Assembly: GCF_028554725.1 (NCBI RefSeq)
Contig: NC_071670.1
Span: 19,596,001-19,660,000 of the forward strand
Direction: 5' to 3'
DNA: 64,000 nucleotides
Source: Zeugodacus cucurbitae
Taxonomy: Eukaryota; Arthropoda; Insecta; Diptera; Tephritidae
Notes under the pieces: model-generated
Seen by the model: the letters and a program-made list of their open reading frames with translations, nothing else
Databases searched by the model: none
Told to the model about the DNA's origin: nothing
Made by a program: the position numbers and the translations under genes
Part shown: in pieces, positions 12,000 to 23,863 of the stretch
Position numbering within the stretch: the first letter of the stretch is position 1
Layout of the letters: each line of letters opens with the position of its first letter

Positions 12000-13345
12000 G
12001 TGTAGATATTCTTTAATTAATTATCCGATTCAATTAGTGTCACTTCAGGGGTTCCACAGGGTAGTCATCTCGGCCCGATTCTGTTCTTGTTGTTCATCAA
12101 TGATATACCTTCAGTAATTAAGTTTTCAGAAATTTTATTATATGCGGATGATGTAAAACTTTTTAAATCATATACTTCTCATAACGAAAGGACTGAGTTG
12201 CAATTGGATTTAAATAATTTAGTTACTTGGTGTCACAAAAATGATATGCCACTGAATCTTAAAAAATGTAAAACGATGTGCTTTTCCCGTAGAACTGTTG
12301 ATCTTTCCCCCTATGTAATAAATAACTTCAGTTTAGAGCAAGTTTTTAGCTTTGTTGATTTAGGAGTTAATATGGACCCTAAACTAAATTTTAATTCTCA
12401 TGTAAATTCAATTGTCTTAAAAGCTAAAGGTGCTCTTAGCTTTGTTAAACGTTGGTCTAAAGAATTTAGTGATCCGTATATTACTAAAATTCTTTTTACA
12501 ACATTGGTAAGGCCTATATTGGAGTATGGTTCTGTGGTATGGAATCCTAGCTATCAATCCCATTCTGATAAGCTTGAGTCCGTTCAAAAACAATTTTTAC
12601 TTTTTGCTTTAGGCCACTTACATTGGGATTCAAGATTGAATCTTCCCCCGTATACTAGTCATTTAAAACTTATAAATCTTCCCACACTCACTAGTCGCAG
12701 AGAAATGCTAGGTATAATATTCCTAGTAAAACTTCTGAATGGTTTAGTTTGTAGTTCATTCCTTTTGTCTGATATTAAGTTTAATGTCCCATTGCGTTCA
12801 TCCAGGCAGTTTAGACCATTATTTCTAAAATCTTCTAGAACAAATTTTGAGTTAAATGAACCATTCTGCCGAATATGTCATGATTTTAATTCGCATTCCA
12901 GCACATTTGATCCATCTGACTCAATATTTAGCATCAAAAAAAAACTATTTTGTCTTCTCTTAATAAGTGATATTCAGAAATTTTTAACTTTTTGTTTTTT
13001 TTTTTCATTTTTAATTCTCAGCTGTTGAAATGTTTGTTTCTGTAGCTGAGCAGTTTGAGAACCGGATGCTTAAAAATCTCTTGCCTTTCTAGACTCGGCA
13101 AATTCCGCTCGTATGCGGACTGCGCCCCACGCGTCGGTTGGGCGGGAGGAGGGTAATCGTTTGGGTTAATAATAATTTGGTTAGTTGTAGGGTTTTTTGC
13201 TTATTAGGTTGCGCTTGAAATTATGAGGGGTCCACTATAAATAAGTCAGTTAATCTAGTAAAGAATACTAAATATAGACTTCTAGTTAAATAAGTAAAAA
13301 TATTAAAAAAAAAAATCTTCTAGTTCAATAAATCACTCATTCATA
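12000..13345 (+). mobile_element. CR1/Jockey-group non-LTR retrotransposon, 5'-truncated
   Basis: The element begins inside RT (just before SVTSGVPQGS at about 12030) and ends in a 3' UTR with an A-rich run near 13302-13314 and AATAAA near 13327. It is a different family from the RTE copies, with SGVPQGSHLGPILF and LLYADDVKLF motifs. Its left edge lies within about 40 bp of the 5'-truncated end of RTE copy 2, so two truncated elements sit head to head. The exact 3' border is uncertain; 13345 is where recognisable UTR-like sequence fades. Confidence 0.75.
12021..13028 (+). pseudogene. CR1/Jockey-group reverse transcriptase, C-terminal two-thirds
   Basis: The frame is open from 12021 to the stop at 13028. 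It has motif B as SGVPQGSHLGPILF (12045 onward), motif C as LLYADDVKLF, then a thumb with WCHKNDMPLNLKKCKTM and the FVDLGVNMDPKLNFNSHV block. The VRPILEYGSVVWNPSY and VQKQFLLFAL segments are typical of CR1/Jockey-group elements. The protein ends in a Leu/Phe-rich tail. The palm motif A, the fingers and the endonuclease are absent because of 5' truncation. Within the retained part no stop interrupts the frame, so this insertion may be fairly young. Clade placement is from motif memory, and a Jockey-clade assignment is possible. Confidence 0.85.
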
Positions 13346-14019
13346 CTCATTCAAGCTCGTAAGTGCAATCGACGTTTTTAATTGATTTATTGCCGAGTCA
13401 GCTATCGACGTCATCGGCATCTTTAAATTATTCTTTTGTTCATTCAATGAATTGTTTGGACATCGATTTACTCTAACATTCATATTTGATTGAATGGTTA
13501 TGAATGGTTGACAGTCGTATTTGCGCTGAATGATAGTTAGAGCTTATAAATTGTTGGAAAAATCATTACCTGTAAAGTGCTTTGACGGTATTCCAACTGA
13601 ATTGCGATATGACTGAAAATGATTGAGTACAGCAAAGGATTAATTGGCAATTCATATTTGCGAGTATGTTAAACGGTTCAATTTTTGGAAGTGCTTAATT
13701 GTATTGCAAAACCAGACTTTGTAGGTGTCTGCATGAACATGAATGTAGGTATATGAAATTGACAGCTATTTGATTTCGAAACGCATAGAACTTCAAATAC
13801 TTAGTGGTTATTGAAGCTTTTGATTGATAATTTTATGGTAAATGATATTAGTATAAATAGTAATGCCGAAGTTTTTAATGTACAGTTAATATAATATGGG
13901 AAATAATTACTTTAATTTTAAATGTGGGTGTTATAAATCTGTTGAATGGGAGATAAAACGTAAATCCTTTATTTTTGAATTATTATGTACATATTATGGT
14001 ATGGACTCTGTTGCAATCT

Positions 14020-14118
14020 TATCTAGCATCCGTACAGCCTAGTTGTCTTTACTTTTAACCTGCTTGTAATTATTTAGTTGTAATTTAAGTACTACAAGCC
14101 TATATAAATTAAAAAAAA
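14020..14118 (+). mobile_element. Possible 3' end of a second non-LTR retrotransposon
   Basis: AT-rich UTR-like sequence (GTAATTATTTAGTTGTAATT, then ACAAGCCTATATAAATT) ends in a run of nine or ten A. This form is usual for the 3' terminus of Jockey-group insertions. No coding sequence remains, so the call rests on the A-tail and general look only. Confidence 0.3.
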
Positions 14119-14167
14119 AATTATAAAATTTACTTTAAGAACCATTTTCGAATTCTCAATCTAAATA

Positions 14168-14215
14168 CAGTGGAACTTCTATAACTGGAATCACCATAAT
14201 CTACAAACAACTTCA
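14168..14215. repeat. Pogo-like terminal repeat trace
   Basis: ACAGTGGAACTTCTATAACT resembles the CAGTGGAACTTCCATAACTC start at 63638. Only one end and little body are recognisable. Confidence 0.35.
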
Positions 14216-15935
14216 TTCCTTGTTATTTATTTAAACTTTTTTTGGTCCGCTCCTTTTTTGCTATGGTAGTCATGAAGGAAAATAGTCTCTATCAGCTGAC
14301 CAAGGCCGTTCAAAACTTTCAAAGACTGTTTGAAGCTATAGATGGTAGGGAGCATCTCAGGTTTGGAACAACACCAGTGCAGGGTGTTTCACAAACTAAA
14401 AGATTCGAGTTTCGGAAGAAAAAAATAAGAAACGTGTGACGTGTTGAAGAATCAGCCATTGATGGTGGAAACAAGAATTCAACAATGTCCCTAGAGAAAG
14501 AGTCGTTATCCCATTTGGCAGAAGAAAACACATGCTAGTCCTAAGAACTAGTGGCAAAGAAATATCCAAATTCAATTAGATCAAATATCTAATCCGCAAA
14601 CACTTGAGGCACTACGTTCCATGTAGAAACTATGGGAAAATATATCTAAGCCTCAAACTAAATGTAAGACTTCGTTTTAAAAGACCTGTTAAGTTAACCA
14701 TACTTAAGACCAAAAAATCACTGATGGTGTGGTACGAATAGTTATCCGAAAAGTTGTTCGTGCATCGAATGCTCCAGTGATAATAATCATCTTTCGAGAG
14801 AGACAGGCACTGGCTTCACACTAATGGTTTGTGCTACGCAAAACATCTATTGAAAGGTACAAACTGAAAGTGTTCAAATAATTAGGCAACATTGGTATTT
14901 AAATATGGAAATAATCGTCCGGTTCAGTTTCTTTTTTGCGAATAATTATGTTTACGGGGTTGCCAATCGTGAATGTGGTGAGTGAAAACTTTCCCTGTCA
15001 TTTATAAATCACTCAGTAGGGTGGTTCTGACAAATTTTGATATCCGTCTGAAAATACATCCACACATATGTACATGCAGCTATAAAAGTTTACCTTCTAA
15101 CAGATTTACCTATTTTAATAAGTGTAAATATGTATTTCTGGCGTTTTTCACTTGTTCACCGTTATGTACGGCATTTATTGAAAAACTCCACCGAATATTC
15201 ACCGACTGCGCATATGTATTTGTCCGTACACTTTTACGACAGGATGAATCACACAATGGTGCCATCATCATCACTCATAAGTCCTTACATCATGCGTTTA
15301 TCCTGTGAGTCCAAAATCCATTGTAGCTTACTAACCTACTTAGAGCGCCACACATTGATACACACACTACCCCATACGAGTATATACCAATGTATCTATG
15401 TGTGCGCAATAATAAACAACGAGGAACAAATTTCATTGACGTGAGAACATAAAAATGTGCATTACCCGAAAGGACTGAGAGAAAACACAAGGACTCAAAT
15501 CATTGACATAAAACCCAATATTGAGCTGAGGCATGATAATAAATTCCGCTGTTGCACGATACAATATTCCACACACCGTTGCCATGTTGCCAAAAAGACA
15601 TAAAATCAGAATCATTGAATCAGAGGTGAGTTGAAGCAGCAGGCACATTAATCTGAGCGCGCGATGCTGAGCGACAGCTCAAACCGAGAGTTAAATGGTT
15701 GCACAGACAGTGGTTGTACTAGTTGGTTGAAACATCTTTGGCGGCATTTGGGAGTGTTATCCATTGTACGAAATTTAGGATGTGTTAAGGTCGAGTTGTA
15801 ATGGAAGCTTCGAAAGTTGAAGTAGTTTCGTGCTTCTGTCTTATTAAAATAATTTCCCACGAATTCTAAAAACGCTTCTGATCGCCGTTGAGACGTGTAT
15901 CGTGTGGTACGCAGACCGATCTCATTCTTGCTTCA

Positions 15936-17150
15936 TTTTTATACTCTCGCAACAAATGTTGCTAAAGAGAGTATTATAGTTTTGTTCACATAACGGTTGT
16001 TTGTAACACCCAAAACTAAACGATTTAGATATAGGGTTATATATACCAAAGTGATCAGGGTGAAGAGTGGAGTTCAAATCCGAATGTCTGTCTGTCCGTC
16101 CGTCCGTCCGTCTGTGCAAGCTGTAACTTGAGTAAAAATTAAGATATCTTGATGAAACTTGGAACACATATTCCTTGGCAACATAGGAAGGTTGCTTTCG
16201 AAAATGAGCAAAATCGGACCACTGCCACGCCCACAAAATGGCGAAAACCGAAAACACATAAAGTGTCATAACTAAGCCATAAATAAAGCTATGAAGTAAA
16301 ATTTGGTATGAAGGATCGTACTATGAAGGGGCATATTTGGATGTAATTTTTTTGGGGAAGTGGGCGTGGCCCCGCCCCTTACTAAGTTTTTTGTACATAT
16401 CTCGCAAACCAATAGAGCTATATAAACCAAACTTTCTGCCGTAGTTTTTTTTAGCCATTTCCTAATACAGTCTAAAAATGAAAGAAATCGGATCATAACC
16501 ACGCCCACCTCCCATACAAAAGTTAGGTTGAAAATTACTAAAAGTGGGTTAAGTCATTAACGAAAAACGTCATAAACACTAAATTTCACATAAGAAATGG
16601 CAGATGAAAGCTGCACTCAGATTATTTTACAAAATGGAAAATGGGCGTGGCGTCGCCCACTTATGGGTCAAAAACCATATCTCAGGAACTACTCGACCGA
16701 TTTCAATGAAACTTGGTTTGTAATAGTTGCCTTACATCTCAATGATATGTTGTGAAAATAGGCCAAATCGCTTCACAACCACGACTACTTCCTATATACC
16801 AGAACTTTGAAGACGATCTGAATCGTTAACTTTACATTATATAAAGTAAGAACTAGTGAAGATATCGGTGCAGAACTTTGCACAAATACTATGTTAATAG
16901 TGTGGCAGCCCCATTCTAAAAATCACTGAAATCGGACCATAGGTTGTCAAGGCCCCATATATAGAACACGAGGACCTCGGTGCTTCTAACCTAATATTAT
17001 GGTTTCCAAATTTCAATGGACCGTATACAATATATATGACGAATATGTGGGTCAAATTGTGTATTATATAATATAAATAAAGTTAAATATATAAATTGCG
17101 AGAATATAAAATGTTCGGTTACACCCGAACTTAGTCCTTCCTTACTTTTT
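15936..17150 (+). mobile_element. DINE-1-like repeat C (complete)
   Basis: A complete copy of about 1.2 kb. The left end TTTATACTCTCGC is followed by AACAAATGTTGC and GAGAGTA, so this end can itself fold. The body has GTCTGTCCGTCCGTCCGTCC near 16090 and repeated CCACGCCCAC phrases. The right end has GCGAGAATATAAA, the inverted partner of the left end, then the hairpin GTTCGGTTACACCCGAAC (17113-17130) and a closing AGTCCTTCCTTACTT. Inverted subterminal repeats plus a terminal hairpin match the DINE-1/HINE plan. Several short open frames inside (for example 15922-16269 and 16272-16508 on the minus strand) are not genes. Confidence 0.8.
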
Positions 17151-17343
17151 CGAAATATCTTTGGCTCTTTGAGTTTAATAATGAGTTATAATGTCACGGA
17201 AAGATCCTTTTTTGGACACATCATCGGAGATCAACGGCTGAGTTATCGAAATTTTTAAATAAAAATTTATACAAGTAAAAATCTTTATAAAATTGTTCGC
17301 ACCAAAATCGTTGCCTTCGTTTTTTTTTGCATTTCATTTTCAG

Positions 17344-17444
17344 CGCATCCCGAAATTACAAGCAGCGCCACAATTTCATCATCCGATGCCATAACGTCCG
17401 CTCACTTCAAAGAATGCAACGAAAATGTATGAGCAACTTGTCGC
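17344..17444 (+). other. Candidate orphan internal exon (unidentified host gene)
   Basis: A strong pyrimidine tract and acceptor (TTTTTTTTGCATTTCATTTTCAG, split here as a T-run then CATTTCATTTTCAG) ends at 17343. A consensus donor GTAAGTG begins at 17445. Between them one frame is open throughout and reads ASRNYKQRHNFII, then RCHNVRSLQRM, with many C-ending codons. A second frame (HPEITSSATISSSDAITSAH) is open until just before a GTATGA donor-like site. No homologue is recognised. It could be chance, so this is a weak call resting on the paired splice signals. Confidence 0.25.
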
Positions 17445-19442
17445 GTAAGTGTATAGGGAACTGACTTGCGACCCGGTATGCATAGATGTCTACAAGTGTA
17501 TTTGCCGCTTAAGGCTTCTTTCTATTAATTTTGCTTTAGTTATTAGGTTTGAAACCCAAGATTTTCCAGCTAATAATTACGCACCGCAGTATGCAACTAA
17601 CGTATTGACCGAAATCATGACTGTACTTTTCAAAACTTTGGGTGAAACTAAATACTTTTACTTTAGACTCTGTATCACGTGGTACAGCGTTTAATTAAGG
17701 CGTTACAGTGATTTTACGGCATCAAAAAAATTATTTTTGTTATAGTCTTATAAAATTGTAAATTTCTCTAGAATAGGTCTTAAAATTTTCAAGTCTGATG
17801 AAGTTTTACGCTCTAGCGTTGCTTTAACGGATTAGGTGGGTTCCAAGATTTCAAAATTTTAAGAAAAAAACGTGTCTTAAACGCAATATGTTTAAAATAT
17901 TATCCAAAAATATCAAATCGGTCCGACTAATATTCTAAGAGATATACCCTTTGGAAGTTCCCCTTATCAGGCCACGTTAGTGTGAATTTAAATCTTTAAA
18001 CGAATTTATCTCAAAACTAATTTTTCAAGTCGGTGGACACGATATCTCATAAAGTTATGAAACGATTTTGTTCTAATTTCGCACACATCTTTGTATGAAC
18101 ATTATCTAGTTAATGAACAAAGGATTTTTTTTATTTTATCTATTACTTTCAATCCAATATATTGCAAAAAGTTTACCAAAAAGTAAGGTTTTTATTTCAA
18201 TTGCCACAAAATTTTAGGCGCATTTTGCAAAAACCTCTGCCTAAATTAAATTTTCATGTTTTTGTCCTTTGACAAAGTTCTAGAGTTAACTAAATACGTA
18301 TTTTTTATTTTCACCACAAGTGATGTTGCTAGGAGTTATGTTGTAATGTTGCGATTTTTTTCCTCAAAAATTTCAATCATTCCTATTTATCACAATAAAC
18401 AGTTTTAACCAAAAACTTCACTTTTTTAATTATTGAAAATAGACCTTTTCCATTGGACGAAACCCAAATAACTCCTTAAATAATTTGGAGCACCAAACTA
18501 ATGCTTTATTTACAACCCGAAAGAAGGACCGTATGTGAGTCAATTAAAGTATTGTCGGCAAAGCTTGATGGAACCTCTTAAATTTGTTGGATGAAACTTG
18601 ATATGACGCCGGAGCCAAAGTATTATTTATACAATTTTGTAATGAACACAGCTAGAAAAGTAATTTGTAAGTTCTGCGAATTTATATACACCATACATAT
18701 AGATGTGCATATGTATGCCTGCCAATTGCAACATTACATATGTATGTATGTTAAAACATGCCCCGCTAGTCAAAGCAACGGCATGTCTAAGGAAAAGTAG
18801 ATTTTTGGAGCAAATCCGTTTGGCTAAAATCCGGATGTGGCCACAATTCGCCACTGTCATTGCTGTATCCGTGAGGGCGAGTGTGTGTGCACTTGATGGA
18901 TGCCTCTACATTGTGCTTACACACATTAATACATGCATGTTAAGTCTTGTACGCATACAAACATACATATATGTGTGGTGCCGTGTGTGTCCTGCCCGCT
19001 TTGGCCCTCCCTGGCACAATATAATCTATGGCTTTGTTTGCACAAAATATGACTATGTGTAAGGACATAAAGTCCTGCTTGCAGTACACCGTCGAACAAT
19101 GCCGGCAAAAACCTACACACGCGAAACCACAAAAGAAAATGAAAGCACACATACTAAACGCAATAAAAACAACAACGGCGATGGAAGCAGTGTCGACAGG
19201 CCTACTGCCATATTCACTAGCACTGACTGAGCGCAAATCGTCGACAATGGTGCTGAGCGCGAGGACATTCTGAGCCGAAGCGGGGTTGGGGGCGGAGTGG
19301 TGTGTCAGCGCACATAAAAACACATACTTTTATTGATTTTCATTGAAAGTAAAGGACGAAAAAATAGATAAATAAATGGCATAGAAGGCAGAAAAAATGC
19401 ATAAAACGAAAGACAGAAGTACAAAATGAAATGTACTCTATA

Positions 19443-19478
19443 CCATATATATATATATATGTATGTACATATGTTTGC
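19443..19478. repeat. TA/TATG simple repeat
   Basis: CATATATATATATATATGTATGTACATATG, in two parts: a TA run of about 16 bp and a TATG tail. It has no gene content. Confidence 0.8.
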
Positions 19479-20867
19479 TTTGAATGTATGCTGAAAATGA
19501 AAACGCAAGAGCAAAGCAGACCTGAACCTTTCGAGGAGCAATGAGCACGAAAACACATTGAAAGTGGAGCAACAAAAACATTAACAACAACAAAAAGACA
19601 GCACAATCACAGGGAATGCGAGGACTACATACATACATGCAGACAGCAACAAAACTGAACGTGGCAAAAACAACACAACAAACCGGTAATATCAGCCATC
19701 AGGCGTCAGGTGCTCGCCACTCGGCACTCTCGACACTGACTGCTGCGGCGCAGGAAGCGAGTTTGGGTGCTAGCGGAAGTCTGGCTGATGCAGTAACTGG
19801 TCGGTTTGGCGCACAGTCAAACGCGTCGACAGTCGCCCATGCAGTCAATCACAAAGGACTCTGCACAGATGCCACTATGCCTGAATGCTGGTGGAAATAT
19901 TTGTGTGTTCACATTTGTATAAATACACATCAGTCGGTATGTCACAATGCGAGCAGTAAAATTTTTTATGGACTTAAATGGCTTTTATGGCAGACAAAAA
20001 TACCTACACAGTCTAAACGTGTGGCTATAATTGATTTGGAGTGATTAAATTCTTTTGTCTACTTTTAGACTTTAAAACTTACTGACGCTATATGTATGGG
20101 GCTTCGTAAGGCGTTGCATTGTGAGATTACGCAGCCATTTCATACCTTAGCTCAAAATAATACCAAATATGAGTAAATAAAATAATTAAAAAATAATGAT
20201 AATAAGGACTAGGACTCTAGGGAAAAACTTATAGCGTTTTCTTTTCTCAAAAAACGTGTAAAATTGTGAGTGATAGTTGACCAGTATAATAGGAAGATAT
20301 TTTTTTGTACTTTTAACATGTAGGAAATGGATCACATTCAAAGAGGTAATGCAGCATGTGTATAATGTTGAAATATAAAAATGCAGTTTCTCCGTCTCCA
20401 AAAAAAATCAGTAAATAACATGAAGTCCACAGAATCTGTATTCTGATTAATATAGGGACAATTTTATACTACCACAATCTGGTACTGTCCCCTAAATCTA
20501 CCCTTCTGGTGAAATCGTATGTTCAAATTGAGTACCTAAGGATGTTAAGACAGTTTATTAAATATTAGATTGCTTAGAAGTTACGCAAATGGTTGGTTTC
20601 TAAAAAAAAGAAGACTAACTGGGAGGATGGGATCATGTGTAGAAGTTCACGCAAGTGAGGAAAGTTTTTGATTGTCACTCACTTGGGAGTGGCCAGAAAC
20701 GATTCTTCTCCACATGGTTCAAGCAGCTCACGACTTCCGGTTTAAGACCAAGTATCCTCTGGGTAGCCAACAGACATCCGTTTGAAGGCGAGCTAAAGTG
20801 AGAAGGCGAAGCCCGCTTATGCGGTTGTGCGTAGGGTTTGGGACCCACCACATAAAAACACCCCCCA

Positions 20868-22604
20868 ATGAAAAATCTACGAAAGCCTCGGATGAGACAC
20901 CCCCCTTTTGATGACGACCCCTGCAAACGTTTTAAGGATAATGATATAAGGGCATGCACCTGGAATGTCCGGACCCTTAATTGGGAAGGTGCCTCTGCCC
21001 AGCTGGTTGATGTCCTCATACGACTTAAGGCTGACATCACCGCCATCCAAGAAGTGCGATGGACGGGACAAGGACGGAAGAAGGTGGGTCCTTGTGACAT
21101 CTACTACAGCGGTCATATAAAGGAGCGCAAATTTGGTGTTGGATTTGTGGTGGGAGAGAGACTCCGTCGCAGAGTCCTGGCATTCACCCCGGTGGATGAA
21201 CGTCTAGCCACAATCCGCATCAAAGCGAGGTTCTTCAACATATCGCTGATTTGCGCCCACGCCCCAACGGAAGAGAAGGACGATGTGACCAAAGATGCTT
21301 TCTATGAGCGCCTAGAACGCACCTATGAGCGCTGCCCCCGCCACGATGTAAAAGTCGTGCTTGGTGATTTTAACGCCAGGGTGGGTAAAGAAGGTGTCTT
21401 TGGCACAACAGTCGGAAAATTCAGCCTCCATGACGAAACATCGCCAAACGGCCTGAGGCTGATCGACTTCGCTGGGGCCCGAAATATGGTCGTCTGTAGT
21501 ACCAGATTCCAGCATAAGAAAATACATCAAGCTACTTGGCTGTCTCCTGATCGAAACACGCGGAACCAAATCGATCACGTTGTGATAGACGGAAGACATA
21601 TCTCCTGTGTTTTAGACGTGCGTACCCTCCGAGGACCAAATATAGACTCGGACCATTATCTGGTCGCAGCGAAGATACGCACCCGCCTCTGTGCAGCAAA
21701 GAACGCCCGTCTACAAACACAAGGAAGGTTCGACGTCGAAAAGCTGCAATCGCAGCAGACAGCCACGAAATACTCTACTCGACTTGCACTCCTGCTCTCT
21801 GAGAGCACTCATCAGCATCTCGGTATAAGGGAACTGTGGAACGGCATCTCAAACTCACTGCGTACCGCTGCAGCCGAAACAATTGGTTTTCGGCAACGAC
21901 AAAAAACAAGCTGGTACGATGAGGAGTGCCGTCTCGCAGTGGAGAGAAAACAGACTGCCTACCTCGCAACGTTGCAAACGACCACAACACGTGCGGGATG
22001 GGATAGATACCGAGAGCTGAAGAGGGAAGCGAGACGCATCTGCAGACAAAAAAAGAAAGAGGCCGAAATGCGTGAGTACGAAGAGCTTGAGAAGCTGGCA
22101 GACAGAGGGAATGCTCGAAAATTTTATGAAAAAATGAAGCGACTTAACGAAGGTTTCAAGACCGGAGCATCCTCATGTAGAGACCAAGGTGGTAATCTGG
22201 TAACCGATGTCCAGGGCATACTGGGATTATGGAGGGAACACTTCTCCGACCTGCTGAATGGCAGTGAGAGTACAACACCAGGAGATGGCGAACCCGATCC
22301 CCAAATCGATGACGATGGAACAGATGTTCCATTACCCGACCATGAAGAAATTCGAATAGCAATTACCCGCTTGAAGAATAACAAAGCAGCGGGGGCCGAT
22401 AGATTACCGGCAGAACTATTCAAATACGGCGGCGAAGAACTGATAAGGTGCATGCATCAGCTTCTTTGCAGAATATGGTCGGAAGAAAGCATGCCTGAGA
22501 TTGGAATCTCAGTGTGCTCTGCCCAATCCATAAAAAGGGACCAATTACCGTACGATCAGCCTTCTAAATATCGCATACAAGGTTCTATCGAGCGTACTGT
22601 GTGA
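20868..22604 (+). pseudogene. RTE endonuclease domain and pre-RT linker (copy 3)
   Basis: An open frame of 578 codons. Residues 30-270 form an apurinic-like endonuclease: the Asn of TWNVR (33), the Glu of IQEVRW (62), the Asp and Asn of LGDFNA (167, 169) and the Asp-His of SDHYLV (262-263) are all present, so the nicking domain looks catalytically intact. Residues 290-470 are a charged helical linker, and the RT fingers begin near RLKNNKAAGADRLPAELFKYG. Homologues are often auto-named craniofacial development protein 2-like. After ESMPE (about 22497) the frame is shifted and runs through unrelated sequence to a stop at 22604. The start ATG lies in MKNLRKPRMRHPP; the internal MRHPP ATG is an alternative, since copy 4 shares sequence only from there. 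Confidence 0.9.
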
Positions 22605-23841
22605 AAGACTAAAGCCCACCGTCAACAAACTGATTAGACCTTATCAGTGTGGCTATAGACCTGGAAAATCGACAACTGACCAGATATTCACCATGCGCCA
22701 AATCTTGGAGAAGACCCGTGAAAAGAGGATCGACACACACCACCTTTTTGTCGATTTTAAAGCTGCTTTCGACAGCACGAAAAGGAGCTGCCTTTATGCC
22801 GCGATGTCTGAATTTGGTATCCCCGCAAAGCTAATACGGCTGTGTAAGTTGACGTTGAGCAACACCAAAAGCTCCGTCATGATTGGGAAGGACCTCTCCG
22901 AGCCGTTCGATACCAAACGAGGTTTCAGACAAGGTGACTCCCTATCGTGCGACTTCTTTAACCTGATGCTGGAGAAAATTATAAGAGCTGCAGAACTAAA
23001 CCGAGAAGGTACAATCTTCTACAAGAGTGTACAGCTCCTGGCGTACGCCGATGATATTGATATCATCGGAAGCAACAACCGCGCCGTTTGTTCTGCTTTT
23101 TCCCGCATGGATAAGGAGGCGAAGCGAATGGGTCTGGAGGTGAATGAGGACAAGACGAAATATCTCCTGTCATCAAACAAACAGTCGGCGCATTCGCGTC
23201 TTGGCTCCCACGTCACTGTTGACAGTCATAACTTCGAGGTCGTAGATAATTTCGTATACCTGGGAACCAGCATCAACAACACGAACAATGTCAGCCTCGA
23301 AATCCAGCGCAGAATAACTCTTGCCAACAGGTGCTACTTTGGACTGAGTAGGCAATTGAACAGTAAAGTCCTCTCTCGACGAACCAAAATCAAGATCTAC
23401 AAGTCGCTTATCATTCCCGTCCTGCTTTACGGTGCAGAAGCGTGGACGATGTCAACATCAGATGAGACGACACTAGGAGTTTTCGAGAGGAAAATTTTGC
23501 GCAAGATTTATGGTCCTCAGAACATTGGCAACGGCGAATACCGCAGACGATGGAACGATGAGCTGTACGAGTTATACGACGACATTGACATAGTTCAGCG
23601 AATAAAAAGACAGCGGCTACGCTGGCTAGGTCATGTTGTCCGAATGGACGAAAACACTCCAGCCCTGAAAGTGTTCGATGCAGTACCCGCCGGAGGAAGC
23701 CGAGGAAGGGGAAGGCCTCCACTCCGTTGGAGGGACCAGGTGGAGAGCGACCTGGTTACACTTGGGATCTCCAACTGGCGCCGAACTGCGAAGGAGAGAG
23801 AGAGGTGGCGCACTATCGTCGATGCGGCTATAACCGGCTAA
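22534..23841 (+). pseudogene. RTE reverse transcriptase domain and C-terminal block (copy 3)
   Basis: The frame is open from 22534, just after a small deletion, to TAA at 23839; the first ATG is at 22693. Motifs in order are [30 protein letters not shown], palm motif [10 protein letters not shown], motif B RGFRQGDSLSCDFFN and motif C LAYADDIDIIG (tac gcc gat gat at 23044-23055). The thumb region follows, then the RTE signature tail RLRWLGHVVRM, GRGRPPLRWRDQV and NWRRTAKERERWR. All catalytic aspartates are present. It overlaps the endonuclease frame by about 70 bases only because of the upstream frameshift; the two were originally one polyprotein. As it stands it has no start codon joined to the endonuclease, so it is counted as broken. 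Confidence 0.9.
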
Positions 23842-23863
23842 ACGGTTGCAACGCCAATCACAA

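Larger units (their letters stand above)
13346..15935. other. Mostly non-coding stretch with small retroelement and pogo-like traces
   Basis: The frame at 14242-14439 (KAVQNFQRLFEAIDGREH) is unrecognised and in-frame stops follow it. Apart from the two small features listed within it, this interval holds no supportable gene. Confidence 0.55.
17151..20674. other. Non-coding stretch with one candidate exon and old repeat traces
   Basis: Apart from the candidate exon at 17344-17444, nothing coding is convincing. The 142-codon plus frame at 19616-20044 and minus frames at 18940-19638 overlap low-complexity sequence and match nothing known to me. The block 18130-18540 resembles 230-560. A (TA)n run lies near 19446-19460. 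Confidence 0.5.
20675..23863 (+). mobile_element. RTE-type non-LTR retrotransposon, copy 3 (nearly full length)
   Basis: The best RTE copy in the window, about 3.2 kb. It has a 5' UTR (from about 20675, shared with copy 4 from about 20757), an APE-type endonuclease frame (20868-22604), a reverse transcriptase frame (22534-23841) and a short 3' end, ACGCCAATCAC. Comparison with copy 4 shows that the single coding sequence has been split by a 2-base loss near 22500 and a loss of about 15 bases near 22535. RTE elements insert by target-primed reverse transcription using their own endonuclease. No flanking duplication was established by eye. Copies 2 and 4 end with a GAA-type tail instead, which suggests two subfamilies. 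Confidence 0.93.

Noticed and set aside
15922..16508. Minus-strand frames of 78-115 codons in repeat C
   Set aside because: The same frames recur in A, E and F only because the repeat is homologous; they contain stops at differing places and no protein motif.
19616..20044. 142-codon plus-strand open frame
   Set aside because: No recognisable domain, no splice or promoter context, overlaps other frames of similar length; not enough to call a gene.
22124..22453. Minus-strand frames over RTE copy 3
   Set aside because: Antisense shadows of the real endonuclease/RT coding sequence; the same shadows recur in every RTE copy.
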